A DNA stretch of 64,000 nucleotides from Verrucomicrobiota bacterium. GTDB lineage: Bacteria > Verrucomicrobiota > Verrucomicrobiia > Limisphaerales > VHDF01. The stretch spans positions 1 through 64,000 of the forward strand of contig VHDF01000021.1 of NCBI GenBank assembly GCA_016871495.1, read 5' to 3'. The notes under the pieces were generated by a model that saw nothing but the letters and a program-made list of their open reading frames with translations, did not search any database and had not been told where the DNA came from. Both the position numbers and the translations under genes were made by a program. Shown one piece after another: positions 45,467 to 54,283 of this stretch. The first letter of the stretch is position 1. The number at the start of each line of letters is the position of its first letter.

Positions 45467-47515
45467 TTAAGCGGGGCGCGGGGCCATGCTCGGCACGGAG
45501 CCCTGGGCCGGGTCGGGAGCGACCGGAGGTGGCGGGGCCGAAGGCGCGAGCGCGGGCTCTAATTCTTCCCCCTGGCGCACAAGTCGGAAGCTGTTGAAGA
45601 CCACAATCAAGGACCCGAGAACATGCATGATCGCCGCCACCACCGGGTTGATGTATTTCAGCGCCGCGAGCACGAGGCCGCCGATGACAAAGGCCACTCC
45701 GAACAAAAAGTTCTGGTTGATGACGGCGCGCGTGCTGCGTGAAAGACGCACGAGGAAAGGCAGGCGGCGCAGGTCGTTGTTCATGAGCGCAATGGTGGCC
45801 GAATGAATGGCCACCTCGCTCCCGGCCGCGCCCATGGCAATGCCCAAGTCTCCAGCGGCCAGGGCCGGAGCGTCGTTGACGCCATCCCCCACCACCGCGA
45901 CCCGATACCCCTTCGCTTTGATTTGCCTTACGAAATCCACCTTGTTCTGGGGAAGGCATTCGCCGATGACCTCCTCGCAGCCGATTTCCCTGGCCACGCG
46001 AATCGCCACGGGCTGACGGTCTCCGGAAATCATCGCGATCCGGCGCACGCCCGCTTCCTTCAAATCCACGAGCGACTCCCGCGCTTCCGCGCGGGTTTCA
46101 TCCCGCAATCCGATCCAGCCGATGCAACGCCCCCCGCGAGCGACATAGACCAAACTGAAACCCTCGGTTTCGTTCACATCGACGGAAGACGAGAAATCGT
46201 CGGGGACGCCGTTGTCCTTGAGCCATTGCGCGCGTCCGACCAGGATTTTCGCGCCTTCGAGCTCCGCTTGCACACCGCGTCCGGCGGTTTCGGTGAACTG
46301 GGCCGGTTCGAGCAGGGGCACGCCCGCCTCGGCGGCCAGTTGCGACAGGGCCTTGGCCGTCGGATGATTGCTGTATTTCTCGGCCGAGGCGGCGATGCGC
46401 AACAGCTCTGCGGGCTTGACTCCTCCGAGCGGAGCCAGCCGGCTCACCGCGAGAATGCCCTTCGTCAGGGTGCCCGTTTTGTCGAAGACGAAGGCGGTGA
46501 TGCGCGCCGCCAGTTCAAGATCCCCGATGTTCTTGATCAAGATGCCAAGACGCGCCGCCGACGAGAGCGCGGCCACCATCGCCGTCGGCGTGGCCAGAAT
46601 GAAGGCGCAAGGACAGGAAACAATGAACACGGAAATCACGCGGCTCAGATCCGTGGTAAAGGCCCAGACCAACGCGCCGATCACCAGCACGAGCGGCGTG
46701 TAAAAGCCCATGTACTGATCGACCAATCGCATGATCGGCAGCTTGGTGCGCTCGGCGTCCAAAATGAGCTTGCGCACCCGCCCGATGGTGGTGTCCTGGC
46801 CGGCCCGGCTGACCCGAACCTCGAGAACGCCGGTCAGATTCTGCGTCCCGGCAAAGACATCGTCGCCCGCCTTCTTGTCCACCGGAAGAGACTCGCCGGT
46901 AATGTTGGCTTGATTGAAGGAACCCTGGCCTTTGACAATGACGCCGTCCGCCGCGACATTGTCGCCCGGGCGGATGCGGATGATGTCACCGACGGCGAGC
47001 TCCTGCATGGGGACCTCCTCCTCTTGATTGCCCTTGAGCCGGCGCGCCTTGGTGGGAGTCAGCTTGATGATGCTCTCGATGGAGGCCCGGGCGCCCTCGG
47101 CGGTGCGCGTCTCGATAATCTCCCCGATCAGCATGAAAAACGCGACTACTCCCGCCTCCTGATAATGGCCGGAGGCAAAAGACGCGAGCACGGCGATGCC
47201 GACCAGCTCGGTCGTGCTCAAGACGCCGCGTTGCAAGTCTTTGATCGCGGTCCAAACGATGGGATAACCGAGAATCACCGCGCCGATCATGGCGCTCACC
47301 CCGGCCACATTGGCGCCGCTCGGGAACACCCACTCGACGAGGAACGAATTGAGAATGAAGATCAGCCCGGCAATCGTTTGCTTCAACCGCACGGGAGTGT
47401 GCGAGAGATGATGCCCGGAGTCTGAACAACCCTCTCCGTGCTCATGATCATGAGGGTGATCGTGACGATGATCGGGAGGCGAATCCTGACGGCTCAATAA
47501 GGAGGAGACTTGCAT
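45467..47515 (-). CDS. Heavy-metal translocating P1B-type ATPase, His-rich N-terminus
   Basis: 682 residues. Nine His plus one Cys lie in residues 16-39 (HRHDHPHDHEHGEGC...). P-type hallmarks are TGES (206-209), the CPC metal site (301-303), the phosphorylated D345 in DKTGT, NHPTAKAL and GDGVNDAPALA. There is no N-terminal HMA domain. The last two helices (INQNFLFGVAFVIGG, AAIMHVLGSLIVVFNSFRL) carry neither the MxxSS pair of Cu pumps nor the DxG of Zn pumps that I would expect, so the metal is uncertain. It lies between an ABC ATPase and SPFH proteins, all in one direction with gaps of 9-18 bp. Confidence 0.93.
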   Translation of the reverse strand: MQVSSLLSRQDSPPDHRHDHPHDHEHGEGCSDSGHHLSHTPVRLKQTIAGLIFILNSFLVEWVFPSGANVAGVSAMIGAVILGYPIVWTAIKDLQRGVLSTTELVGIAVLASFASGHYQEAGVVAFFMLIGEIIETRTAEGARASIESIIKLTPTKARRLKGNQEEEVPMQELAVGDIIRIRPGDNVAADGVIVKGQGSFNQANITGESLPVDKKAGDDVFAGTQNLTGVLEVRVSRAGQDTTIGRVRKLILDAERTKLPIMRLVDQYMGFYTPLVLVIGALVWAFTTDLSRVISVFIVSCPCAFILATPTAMVAALSSAARLGILIKNIGDLELAARITAFVFDKTGTLTKGILAVSRLAPLGGVKPAELLRIAASAEKYSNHPTAKALSQLAAEAGVPLLEPAQFTETAGRGVQAELEGAKILVGRAQWLKDNGVPDDFSSSVDVNETEGFSLVYVARGGRCIGWIGLRDETRAEARESLVDLKEAGVRRIAMISGDRQPVAIRVAREIGCEEVIGECLPQNKVDFVRQIKAKGYRVAVVGDGVNDAPALAAGDLGIAMGAAGSEVAIHSATIALMNNDLRRLPFLVRLSRSTRAVINQNFLFGVAFVIGGLVLAALKYINPVVAAIMHVLGSLIVVFNSFRLVRQGEELEPALAPSAPPPPVAPDPAQGSVPSMAPRPA

Positions 47516-47524
47516 AGCACGGCA

Positions 47525-48733
47525 TCACGGTTGTTCTTTGGCCACGGGCTTTTGAGGTTCCCGGCTCAAGAGCAGACGCAGTTCGCGGGTCCGGCCGTCC
47601 CCGCGCACCGGCAGAAAATGTTTCTCCTGAGCGTTGGTGAACACCTGGGTTCGCGCTTCCAACAGCCAGCGCTGGCGGAAGAGGTCGGGATTGCTCCGGT
47701 AATAGGGAAGCTGGTCGGAAAAATACTTGGCTTCGGCGGAAACAGTTTGAACCAACTGATTGCTGGCGTTGAGACCGGCGTTGCGAATCACGGCGGCATC
47801 GCCCCCGGCGCGGTTGAGCGCGCTCCGCGCATATCCCTCGGCGTCGCGGATCTTGGCATCGCCTTCCTGCTGCGCGGTCAAAACCTCCTCGAACTTGGGC
47901 AGCACCTCCAGCGGAGCGCTGGTTTGCACATCCACGGTCTCGATCGAGATGCCCAAGCTTAGGGTGCTGATCGAATCGCGCAGCTTGCCCACCACCGCCT
48001 CTTGAAAACGAGCCTTCTCATGATAAAGAGCGGCCTCTGCCGAGAACCGGGCGGAAGCGTGAAACATGGCGTTGTTGACAGCGTGGGCGAGCACGTTCGA
48101 CGCCTGCGCAAAGCGAAACGCGTAGGTGAGCGGATCCGAAATGCGGTATTTGAGGTGCGTGCGCACGTGGATGATGTTGCCGTCCCCCGTCAGGGTGTAG
48201 CCATCGACACCGGGGGCGAGGGACCATTTGGCGGCGGGACGCTCGTTGCGAGCCTCTTCCTCCGGCGTCACCGCATACCAGCCGTTTGTGGTCGTCAAGG
48301 CATGACTTTGGCCCACGGGAATCTTGACGACTTCCTCGATCGGATAAGGAAAAGCCCAATGCCAGCCGGGTTTGAGCAGTTGTTGTTCGGCGCCCACCCC
48401 CACGGGCCGCCCGAAGCGAAGTTTGACCGCGAGCTCGTTCGGCTCGACCGTGAACATGCCGGACAGGACAAAGAGGACCACGAGCCCGGCGAGAAGAAAG
48501 CGAACGATCTTGAAGCTGCTGCTGAGGGCTTCGGAAAGCGCCTGGGTGCCGGCGTCGTCGACTCCCGTGGCGGTGGCAGGCACCGGAGCCCCGTTCCCCG
48601 GCGCGGCTTTGGCGTGATCGTGATGGGAATGATCGTGCCCATGATCATGGTGGTGATCATGGTCAGGATGATCGTGCTCGTGCGAATGAGGTTGACCCTG
48701 GGGCGAGCCGGGTCCTTTGGGCTGCTCGCTCAT
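47525..48733 (-). CDS. SPFH/HflK-like protein with His-rich N-terminus
   Basis: 402 residues. Residues 16-40 contain 14 histidines alternating with Asp/Glu (HSHEHDHPDHDHHH...), far beyond what HflK needs. One membrane helix near 73-93 (VRFLLAGLVVLFVLSGMF) is followed by an SPFH domain (NELAVKLRFGRPVG, LKPGWHWAFPYPIEEV, KYRISDPLTYAFRF) and a coiled coil (EVLTAQQEGDAKIRDAEGYARSAL). Its stop is 9 bp before the P-type ATPase. The His-rich segment should bind divalent metals such as Zn or Ni and matches the tail of the ATPase. Confidence 0.9.
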   Translation of the reverse strand: MSEQPKGPGSPQGQPHSHEHDHPDHDHHHDHGHDHSHHDHAKAAPGNGAPVPATATGVDDAGTQALSEALSSSFKIVRFLLAGLVVLFVLSGMFTVEPNELAVKLRFGRPVGVGAEQQLLKPGWHWAFPYPIEEVVKIPVGQSHALTTTNGWYAVTPEEEARNERPAAKWSLAPGVDGYTLTGDGNIIHVRTHLKYRISDPLTYAFRFAQASNVLAHAVNNAMFHASARFSAEAALYHEKARFQEAVVGKLRDSISTLSLGISIETVDVQTSAPLEVLPKFEEVLTAQQEGDAKIRDAEGYARSALNRAGGDAAVIRNAGLNASNQLVQTVSAEAKYFSDQLPYYRSNPDLFRQRWLLEARTQVFTNAQEKHFLPVRGDGRTRELRLLLSREPQKPVAKEQP

Positions 48734-49641
48734 CGTGTTAATCCGGTTTGAGGCCGATCCGCCGCGGGAGAGCTCAACAAGTGGAACGGTGCGCTCTGCG
48801 GGTCGAGAATGAGGGTCGTCTTTTCCTTGGTGCTCGTTTCGAGGGCTTTCAGACTCTTCAGAAAAATGTAGAGTTCGGGGTTTTCCGCGAACACGGTGTA
48901 AAACCGGGCCGCCTCGCGTTCGGCTTCACCCAAGATCTTGGTGGCCTCGGCCTGCGCCAGCGTCATAAGCCGGTTGGTTTCACTCTCGGCGGTCGCCTTG
49001 ATGATGGAGGCCTGCATTTCGCCCTGGCTGCGAAACTCGGAGATGCGGCGCTGCCGCTCGGCCTTCATGCGGTTGAACACCGCCGTGGTGATGCTTTCCG
49101 GCAGACCCAGCTGGTTAATGGCCAGCAGGTCGATTTGAATGCCATAGTTGTCCCTCGCCTGGCTGCGGATCATCGAAAGCATTTCTTCCTCGATTTTGTC
49201 GAACTTGAGGGCGGCGGCGTTGGTGGACACCAGGTCCGAAAAAGCGTAGCGCGAAATGACGCCGTTCTTCACGTTGCGCACTAGCGGATCGAGGGTTTGC
49301 TCCGCCTTGGTGACGTCGCCGTTCAACGTATCGAGGAAAAGCTTCGGGTCGGCGATCCGCCAGCCCACATACACCGAGACCAGGAGGTTGAGCGCGTCCG
49401 ACGTCGTGGTCTGCTCGAACTTCTTTTCAAACGCCTGAATGCGGTTGTCAAACTTGTAAACCTTCTGAATCGGCCAGGGCATTCGAAAGTAAAAGTCGGG
49501 CTGGGTGATGCTGCGCGAAAATCGGCCAAAGGTGGTCACGACGGCGACCTCGGTGCTTCGCACTTGGAAAAGAAAAAGCATCAGGCCGAAAATCAGCAAG
49601 AGCAGGAGACCGTTGATCAGGGTAATCGGATTGCGTTTCAT
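48730..49641 (-). CDS. SPFH/HflC-like protein
   Basis: 303 residues. Membrane helix (LINGLLLLLIFGLMLFLF, about 8-25) then an SPFH domain (VRSTEVAVVTTFGRFSRS, DFYFRMPWPIQKVYKF, ALNLLVSVYVGWRI), a coiled-coil EKKFEQ/ERQRRISEFRSQGEM region, and EAEREAARFYTVFAENPELY like HflC. In E. coli, HflKC assembles a cage around FtsH. Here no ftsH is adjacent; the HflK-like partner overlaps by four bases (ATGA). Confidence 0.92.
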   Translation of the reverse strand: MKRNPITLINGLLLLLIFGLMLFLFQVRSTEVAVVTTFGRFSRSITQPDFYFRMPWPIQKVYKFDNRIQAFEKKFEQTTTSDALNLLVSVYVGWRIADPKLFLDTLNGDVTKAEQTLDPLVRNVKNGVISRYAFSDLVSTNAAALKFDKIEEEMLSMIRSQARDNYGIQIDLLAINQLGLPESITTAVFNRMKAERQRRISEFRSQGEMQASIIKATAESETNRLMTLAQAEATKILGEAEREAARFYTVFAENPELYIFLKSLKALETSTKEKTTLILDPQSAPFHLLSSPAADRPQTGLTR

Positions 49642-49685
49642 AGGGACGTGAAAATCAGGATCGAATAGGTCGGGGCGACATCGTG

Positions 49686-51557
49686 TTAACGGCGAGCAGG
49701 CGGCACAGCCACGTCGAGGAGGTCCGGCCGCAGTTTGTCTTCAAAGTTGAACTGAACTACGTCGTGCGTGTTGGTGGCGGCGATGATGTATTTGCGGGCG
49801 CCGGCCACGGATCGCGCCACCGTTTCGAGATAAGCTCGCTGGGCGTACGAGGACGGAGCGACTCGGTAGGCGGCGTGTTGATGGGTGAACAGAGCCGCCT
49901 CGCCCATGACACTGGCGTTTTTGTTGGCCCGCTCGCTTTGCGCCCGCGTCAAATGATTCGTGGCCTTCGCCCGGGCGGAAGGCACGATGGACGCTGCGTA
50001 TTCCTGGGCGGAAAGAATGTTGGTTTGAGCCTCCTGCTGCGCGCCGATCACGGCCTCGAATTCCTTGGCCACCTTGATCGGCGGATGAATGTCCTGCAAA
50101 CCGAGAAACACGATTTCAACGCCCAACCCCGCGTGACTCGATGCGAGCTGGACGCGCTGCTGCAAAACCGCCGCGGCATCCAAACGGCCGCGGCCCATAA
50201 TGTCTTCAAAATCGACGTTCACCAGGTATCGGACCACTTCGCGCGACGCCAGTCGTTCCAGGATGGTCCGGGGTGCGGCATGCCGGGTCGCCCAATGCAC
50301 GAGGTTCGTCACTCGAAACTGCACGGGTATGCTGACGGTGAGCAAATTGACCGGCACCCCCTGCTCCCGCTCCGCTCCATCCAAGGCGGGAGACTGTCCG
50401 GTCGCCACGATCATGTTGATCTCTTCCTTGTTGTGCGCCTTGGTCCAGAGGAGGGTCCGCTCGTTTTCAAGTTCTGGATCTGGCACCACGCCCACGACGA
50501 ACTTCTGCACTTCGCGGGTGACATGCCGGTGAATGCGGTCGATCGGCCACGGCCATTTGAAATGAATACCGGCTTCCAGCACCTCGCGACCCGCCACGGG
50601 CTTGCCAAACCGCTCCAGCAGCGCCTGTTCCCTCGGCTCGATGATCACGAAGGTGGTGGAAAGAAACAGGAGCCCGAGCTGCAGCAAAATCAGCCAGGCA
50701 AAGGCCCTCTCGATAAAACGGTAAAACCAGGTTTCACTGACTTTGAATCCGAACTGGTAATCCAGCGCCTGGGCGGCGGTGGTCACCAGACCCTCCGGCT
50801 GGGCCAGCAAGCCGATGAACCGGCTCTCGTACAAAATGCGCGCCGAACGACCCTTCACCCGGGGGCGATAAATTTCGAGCAGGAGATTGAGGATCAGCTC
50901 GACTGCGGTAATGCCCAGCAGGACCGCCAGAATCCTTGCCACGTAAAGATCGACCTTCGCAAATCCGAGTTCCGTGGCGCCGATGGCCACCGTGCAGCCG
51001 AATGCGAGGTAGGCTCCCAGCAGCACGTGACTGGCGGCGGGACGCAACAACCTCCGTCCTTCGATGCGAGCCAGGCCGGAGGCGTACTTGCCGAGTAGGA
51101 ACAGGATCAGCGCCACCATGCCAAGCACCGCCATGGCCAGCCGGCCCTGCGGAATGACCGCATGCAATGGGGCGGACTCCAGTTTCTTCCAAAGCCACCA
51201 AACTCCCCAGCCTTGGGCGGAAAGGATCAGCACGGTCAAAACCGGCACGAACCACTTTTCGAACTGCTCCCGCGAGCGCCGGGCCGGCAACACCTCGGAG
51301 GGATCGCCCGTAAACAGGGCCGATCCGGCGGGGGCTTTGCTCAATTGGTCGTACTCGAGCTTTTCCAGACGTTCGGCTTCTTCGAGCCGCATCTGGAAAT
51401 AGCTGAGCAGCGCCGCTGCCACCCCGGTGAGCAGGAAGGCTGCGGACGGAAGCAGGGTGTGCGCATGGGTGACGCCCGCCAGGACGCCCGCGGCCCCAGC
51501 CGCGACCACCAGCGCCACCAAATTCACCAATCCATTTCGTGTGAGATTGCGGTCCAT
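49686..51557 (-). CDS. Multispanning SPFH protein
   Basis: 623 residues. The N-terminal ~310 residues hold about seven hydrophobic segments (for example LVNLVALVVAAGAAGVLAG, FVPVLTVLILSAQGWGVWWL, AVLGMVALILFLLG), followed by an SPFH domain from about 315 (FVIIEPREQALLERFGKPVAG, GIHFKWPWPIDRIHRHV) and a coiled coil near 510-560 (AKEFEAVIGAQQEAQTNIL). A large polytopic front end is not usual for HflK/HflC. It would place the SPFH ring firmly in the membrane near the transporters of the operon. Confidence 0.85.
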   Translation of the reverse strand: MDRNLTRNGLVNLVALVVAAGAAGVLAGVTHAHTLLPSAAFLLTGVAAALLSYFQMRLEEAERLEKLEYDQLSKAPAGSALFTGDPSEVLPARRSREQFEKWFVPVLTVLILSAQGWGVWWLWKKLESAPLHAVIPQGRLAMAVLGMVALILFLLGKYASGLARIEGRRLLRPAASHVLLGAYLAFGCTVAIGATELGFAKVDLYVARILAVLLGITAVELILNLLLEIYRPRVKGRSARILYESRFIGLLAQPEGLVTTAAQALDYQFGFKVSETWFYRFIERAFAWLILLQLGLLFLSTTFVIIEPREQALLERFGKPVAGREVLEAGIHFKWPWPIDRIHRHVTREVQKFVVGVVPDPELENERTLLWTKAHNKEEINMIVATGQSPALDGAEREQGVPVNLLTVSIPVQFRVTNLVHWATRHAAPRTILERLASREVVRYLVNVDFEDIMGRGRLDAAAVLQQRVQLASSHAGLGVEIVFLGLQDIHPPIKVAKEFEAVIGAQQEAQTNILSAQEYAASIVPSARAKATNHLTRAQSERANKNASVMGEAALFTHQHAAYRVAPSSYAQRAYLETVARSVAGARKYIIAATNTHDVVQFNFEDKLRPDLLDVAVPPARR

Positions 51558-51572
51558 GCCAAGTAGTGCCCG

Positions 51573-52532
51573 TTAAGCTAATTCACGTTCTTCAAACAGC
51601 CAAAGCGCCAACGCTAGGGCCGCGCCCAAATAACCGGCCACATACAGCGAAACCTTCCCGACATAACTCCACGGAACGGTCTTGCTGGGTTCAAGAGCGT
51701 CGGCGAGCCAGAAAACCTGCCAATTCGGGAACAGCGTGTAAAGCACGGACGCCCACCATTCCCCGCTCATCGCCTTTTCGTGCAAAAAGTAATCCGACAT
51801 CAGGCCCGCCAGAAAAAGCGCGCAACAAAAGGCCAGCGTCGGCATCAAGTCCCACCGGGTTGTGCAGACAATCGCGAGTCCCGCCAGCAACCACAACGCC
51901 AGCAGGATCAAAAGGCCCGCCGGGATCAACCGCCAGTCCACTCCGGTTCCAAACGCCTGCACCTTGCCCTCCTTGTCGGAAAAATTGATGACCACGAAGG
52001 CCAGCGTCACCATCGCTCCATAGGCAAACACCCCGTTGACCACGAAGGGGCGCCGCAAGAAAAAATTGATCAAACCGCCGATGAGATACGCGGCGGTCAC
52101 GCATCCAAAATAAATGGCCAACGACCGGCGGTCCGGCTCCCCATAAACATCATAAGCCATGCGGCTGGCGCACAAGGCCGCCAGCAGATTGCCATAGGTC
52201 AGCGCCGCGAGCGCACCCGCGACCCCCGCGAATTTCGCGAGCAAGAAAGTCGCCCTCCCGACGGGTTTCGCCAGAACGGCCAGGGCCGTGCCCGTGCGAA
52301 TTTCCTGCGCCACCGAAACCGAAGCGGCGTAAACCGCGGCAAACAGTCCGGTGACCAGCATGATGGCCAGGGCACTCTGCTTGACCATGATTTGATCCTC
52401 GCCAAACCCGAAATAATAAACGCTGGAAATGAAGATGGTGAAAGCCCCCGCCGCCGTCATCAAAATGAGGTAGATGGGCTGGCGAACCAGCTCCATCAAC
52501 GCGTTGACCGCGATCGTCACAAACTGCCTCAT
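51573..52532 (-). CDS. ABC-2 type permease, first gene of the SPFH operon
   Basis: 319 residues with six to seven helices (IYLILMTAAGAFTIFISSVYYF, LAIMLVTGLFAAVYAASVSVA, AYLIGGLINFF). The motif VAQEIRTGTALAVLAKPVGRATFLLAKF is the ABC-2 coupling region (ExR.GT...L..P). It precedes the multispanning SPFH gene by 15 bp. Likely uses the ATPase at 44261-45448, as none is encoded closer. Confidence 0.85.
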   Translation of the reverse strand: MRQFVTIAVNALMELVRQPIYLILMTAAGAFTIFISSVYYFGFGEDQIMVKQSALAIMLVTGLFAAVYAASVSVAQEIRTGTALAVLAKPVGRATFLLAKFAGVAGALAALTYGNLLAALCASRMAYDVYGEPDRRSLAIYFGCVTAAYLIGGLINFFLRRPFVVNGVFAYGAMVTLAFVVINFSDKEGKVQAFGTGVDWRLIPAGLLILLALWLLAGLAIVCTTRWDLMPTLAFCCALFLAGLMSDYFLHEKAMSGEWWASVLYTLFPNWQVFWLADALEPSKTVPWSYVGKVSLYVAGYLGAALALALWLFEERELA

Positions 52533-52653
52533 GTCGAAATCAGTCCGTCAACCTGCCGAAACTGCAGCTTCATTGCAATGGGATATCCGGCCACACTGCG
52601 GCTCCAACCAATCCGTCGTCTCGGCCGGGAGACGACGGCAGAAGCACTAGCGC

Positions 52654-52766
52654 GCATATTTCATGCACGGGACGCCCTACAAACACGGAGGCCGTCGCGA
52701 TGGTAGGCCACGTGCCCTCACGCGGCGTACTGTCGCGGATTCAAGCTCAGTATGAAATATCCGGGC
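52654..52766. repeat. Palindromic repeat family 2, copy 2
   Basis: GCATATTTCATGC at the left and CTCAGTATGAAATATCCGGG at the right are inverted ends. The core ACGTGCCCTCACGCGGCGTA matches copies at 1678 and 52898. This copy lacks the GGTGAGGACACC hairpin of the others. It lies in the upstream region of the SPFH operon. Confidence 0.7.
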
Positions 52767-52897
52767 TAGGGCTTTCCAGTCGTTTTTGGGACGCGGCGGA
52801 GGTTAGCGGCAGAATCTGAAGGGGGAAAGTGTGCGTCTGGCAGCACAGAAACGTGCCGGCATCGAACCGTCCGGGCTTGGGGCCATGGGCCTAAAGC

Positions 52898-53030
52898 CCG
52901 CCTATTTCATGCGCGGGACGCCCGGTGAGGACACCGGGCCTACAAACACGGAGGCAGTCGCGATGGGAGGCCGCGTGCCCTCACGCGGCGTCCTGTCGCG
53001 GATATAAGCTCAGTATGAAATATCCGGGCC
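52898..53030. repeat. Palindromic repeat family 2, copy 3
   Basis: Same orientation as copy 2 and 131 bp downstream of it. Ends are CGCCTATTTCATGC and CTCAGTATGAAATATCCGGG, with hairpin CCCGGTGAGGACACCGGG inside. Its right end directly abuts the stop codon of the polysaccharide-export remnant. Confidence 0.75.
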
Positions 53031-53585
53031 TAGAGGCCGCCTCCACCGCCGCCAAACGGCAGTGTGATCTGCGTGGGTTCGGCTCCCAAAATCACGGCCC
53101 GCCTTCCTTCATTCACCGCGATCGAGTTGACGAAGGTCCCCAGCACACGCTCACCAAACTGGGCGAGCTTGCGATAGGGCGCGGACGGTACAAACACCAC
53201 ATCGCCAGCTTCCAGCTTGAAATCGGTGGCTTTCCCTTTCGCAATGTCCGCGAAATTCACCACGGCAATGCGCGGCGCGTTCAACGTGCCGCGGACGATG
53301 GCCACCTGGGACAGGTAAGCATACTCGGCCGGGCCCCCGGCCGAGGCAATCGCGGTCATCAAAGTAAGATTGGGCCCATAAGGAATCGCCGCCGCGCGGA
53401 GCACGGTGCCGAGCACCTACACCTGCTTCGCCGTAGCGGGTTTGATGTAGAGGTAATCATCCGGCGCCAGATAAATATCCTGGCTGAGGTCGCCCTGACG
53501 GTAGAGACGATCGAAATCGACGGGCAACCGCTCTCCCTGCCGAAGCAGGAAACTGTTCTTGAGGTCCACCGCCGGTTCGCTGGTG
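53030..53585 (-). pseudogene. Remnant of a polysaccharide export (Wza/SLBB-type) gene
   Basis: Reading frame [20 protein letters not shown]...[10 protein letters not shown] is interrupted by TAG at 53417-53419, where family members have YVLG (TAC to TAG). It continues to the stop at 53030 with [20 protein letters not shown] and FKLEAGDVVFVPS, typical of the SLBB/periplasmic part of outer-membrane export proteins. The 5' portion is missing; the reading frame upstream is occupied by a kinase fragment. Non-functional. Confidence 0.8.
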
Positions 53586-53922
53586 CCCGGGCCTCCCGGT
53601 TGAAACGCTCCGTGGAGCCGACACCACCGCCCGTCGGCAACACCTTGAGGGCGACGAGCCGGTCGAGCGCCGGTTGCCGGGCCTTGTAGACGGCCCCCAT
53701 ACCGCCGGCGCCGAGCAGTTCCAGCACTTGCAGTTGGGGAAACAGGCGGGAAATCTCGGCCAGCTTCGGCGGCTCAAACCGGCCGCGGGCCTTCGTCTCC
53801 GCCGGCTCGGTTTCCGCACCTTGCGCCATCAGGCAGGCCGGACAAAGGCCCGCCAGGATGCCGGCTGGCAGTGGTTTGCCGCAATTCGGACAGTTCGTGG
53901 GTTCATTTGCGTTCGTAGTCAT
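53586..53922 (-). pseudogene. 5' fragment of a Ser/Thr protein kinase gene
   Basis: From ATG 53922: a zinc-ribbon-like CPNCGKPL...LCPAC, then the kinase P-loop [18 protein letters not shown] and the invariant-lysine segment [10 protein letters not shown], ending at ERFNREARA near 53586. After this point the frame is out of register with, and fused to, the export-protein remnant. The kinase lacks its catalytic loop (HRD) and DFG, so it cannot be active. Typical of PknB-like families that are abundant in PVC genomes. Confidence 0.8.
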
Positions 53923-54151
53923 GACTTCTATTCCTTCACCTCCACCCACAGAAGCATTTTTCAGAAGTTGTTACCGGAAATCTTCGGGCGGGAAGTTTAT
54001 CCCGTCCCAACCGACGAAACGCAACTCATACTCGTCCCGCAGGAATCCCAGGAATCCCAACGGATTCCGTCGCCGTGGGCATCGCCCATTCCGTGGCCCA
54101 TTGAGAAAAGCACGACGAAGAACGAGGCCTTTCCGTGATGGCTCTGGTGAG
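53923..54151. other. Intergenic, no gene seen
   Basis: No supported coding region. It includes AATCCCAACGGATTCCGTCG, which resembles part of the family 3 repeat near 5690, suggesting degraded repeat sequence. Confidence 0.4.
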
Positions 54152-54241
54152 GTTTAACCTGAACGGAGCAGTTGCCCTTGCCGAATTCGCTCAAGCCTTT
54201 GCGCACCTTCGAGACGCTCAACTGCTCCGCTTAAGTTTAAC
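54152..54241. repeat. Inverted repeat, 3' of the DeoR-type gene
   Basis: GTTTAACCTGAACGGAGCAG (from 54152) pairs with the inverse CTGCTCCGCTTAAGTTTAAC (ending 54241), separated by about 44 bp. It lies just beyond the stop of the minus-strand regulator at 54284 and could act as a terminator-like structure, though it has no T run, or be a small mobile remnant. Confidence 0.6.
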
Positions 54242-54283
54242 GGTTGGAAGGGCGTTTGGCAGCCTTCCAAGATCCAGCCCCTG

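Noticed and set aside
45803-47425. 540-codon plus-strand frame opposite the P-type ATPase
   Set aside because: The minus strand carries every P-type ATPase motif in order; the opposite frame is a shadow with many His/Asp/Gly from antisense codons.
52533-53029. Possible CRISPR-like array in the repeat-rich gap
   Set aside because: There are only two copies of a long palindromic element with internal hairpins and no regular short repeat/spacer pattern.
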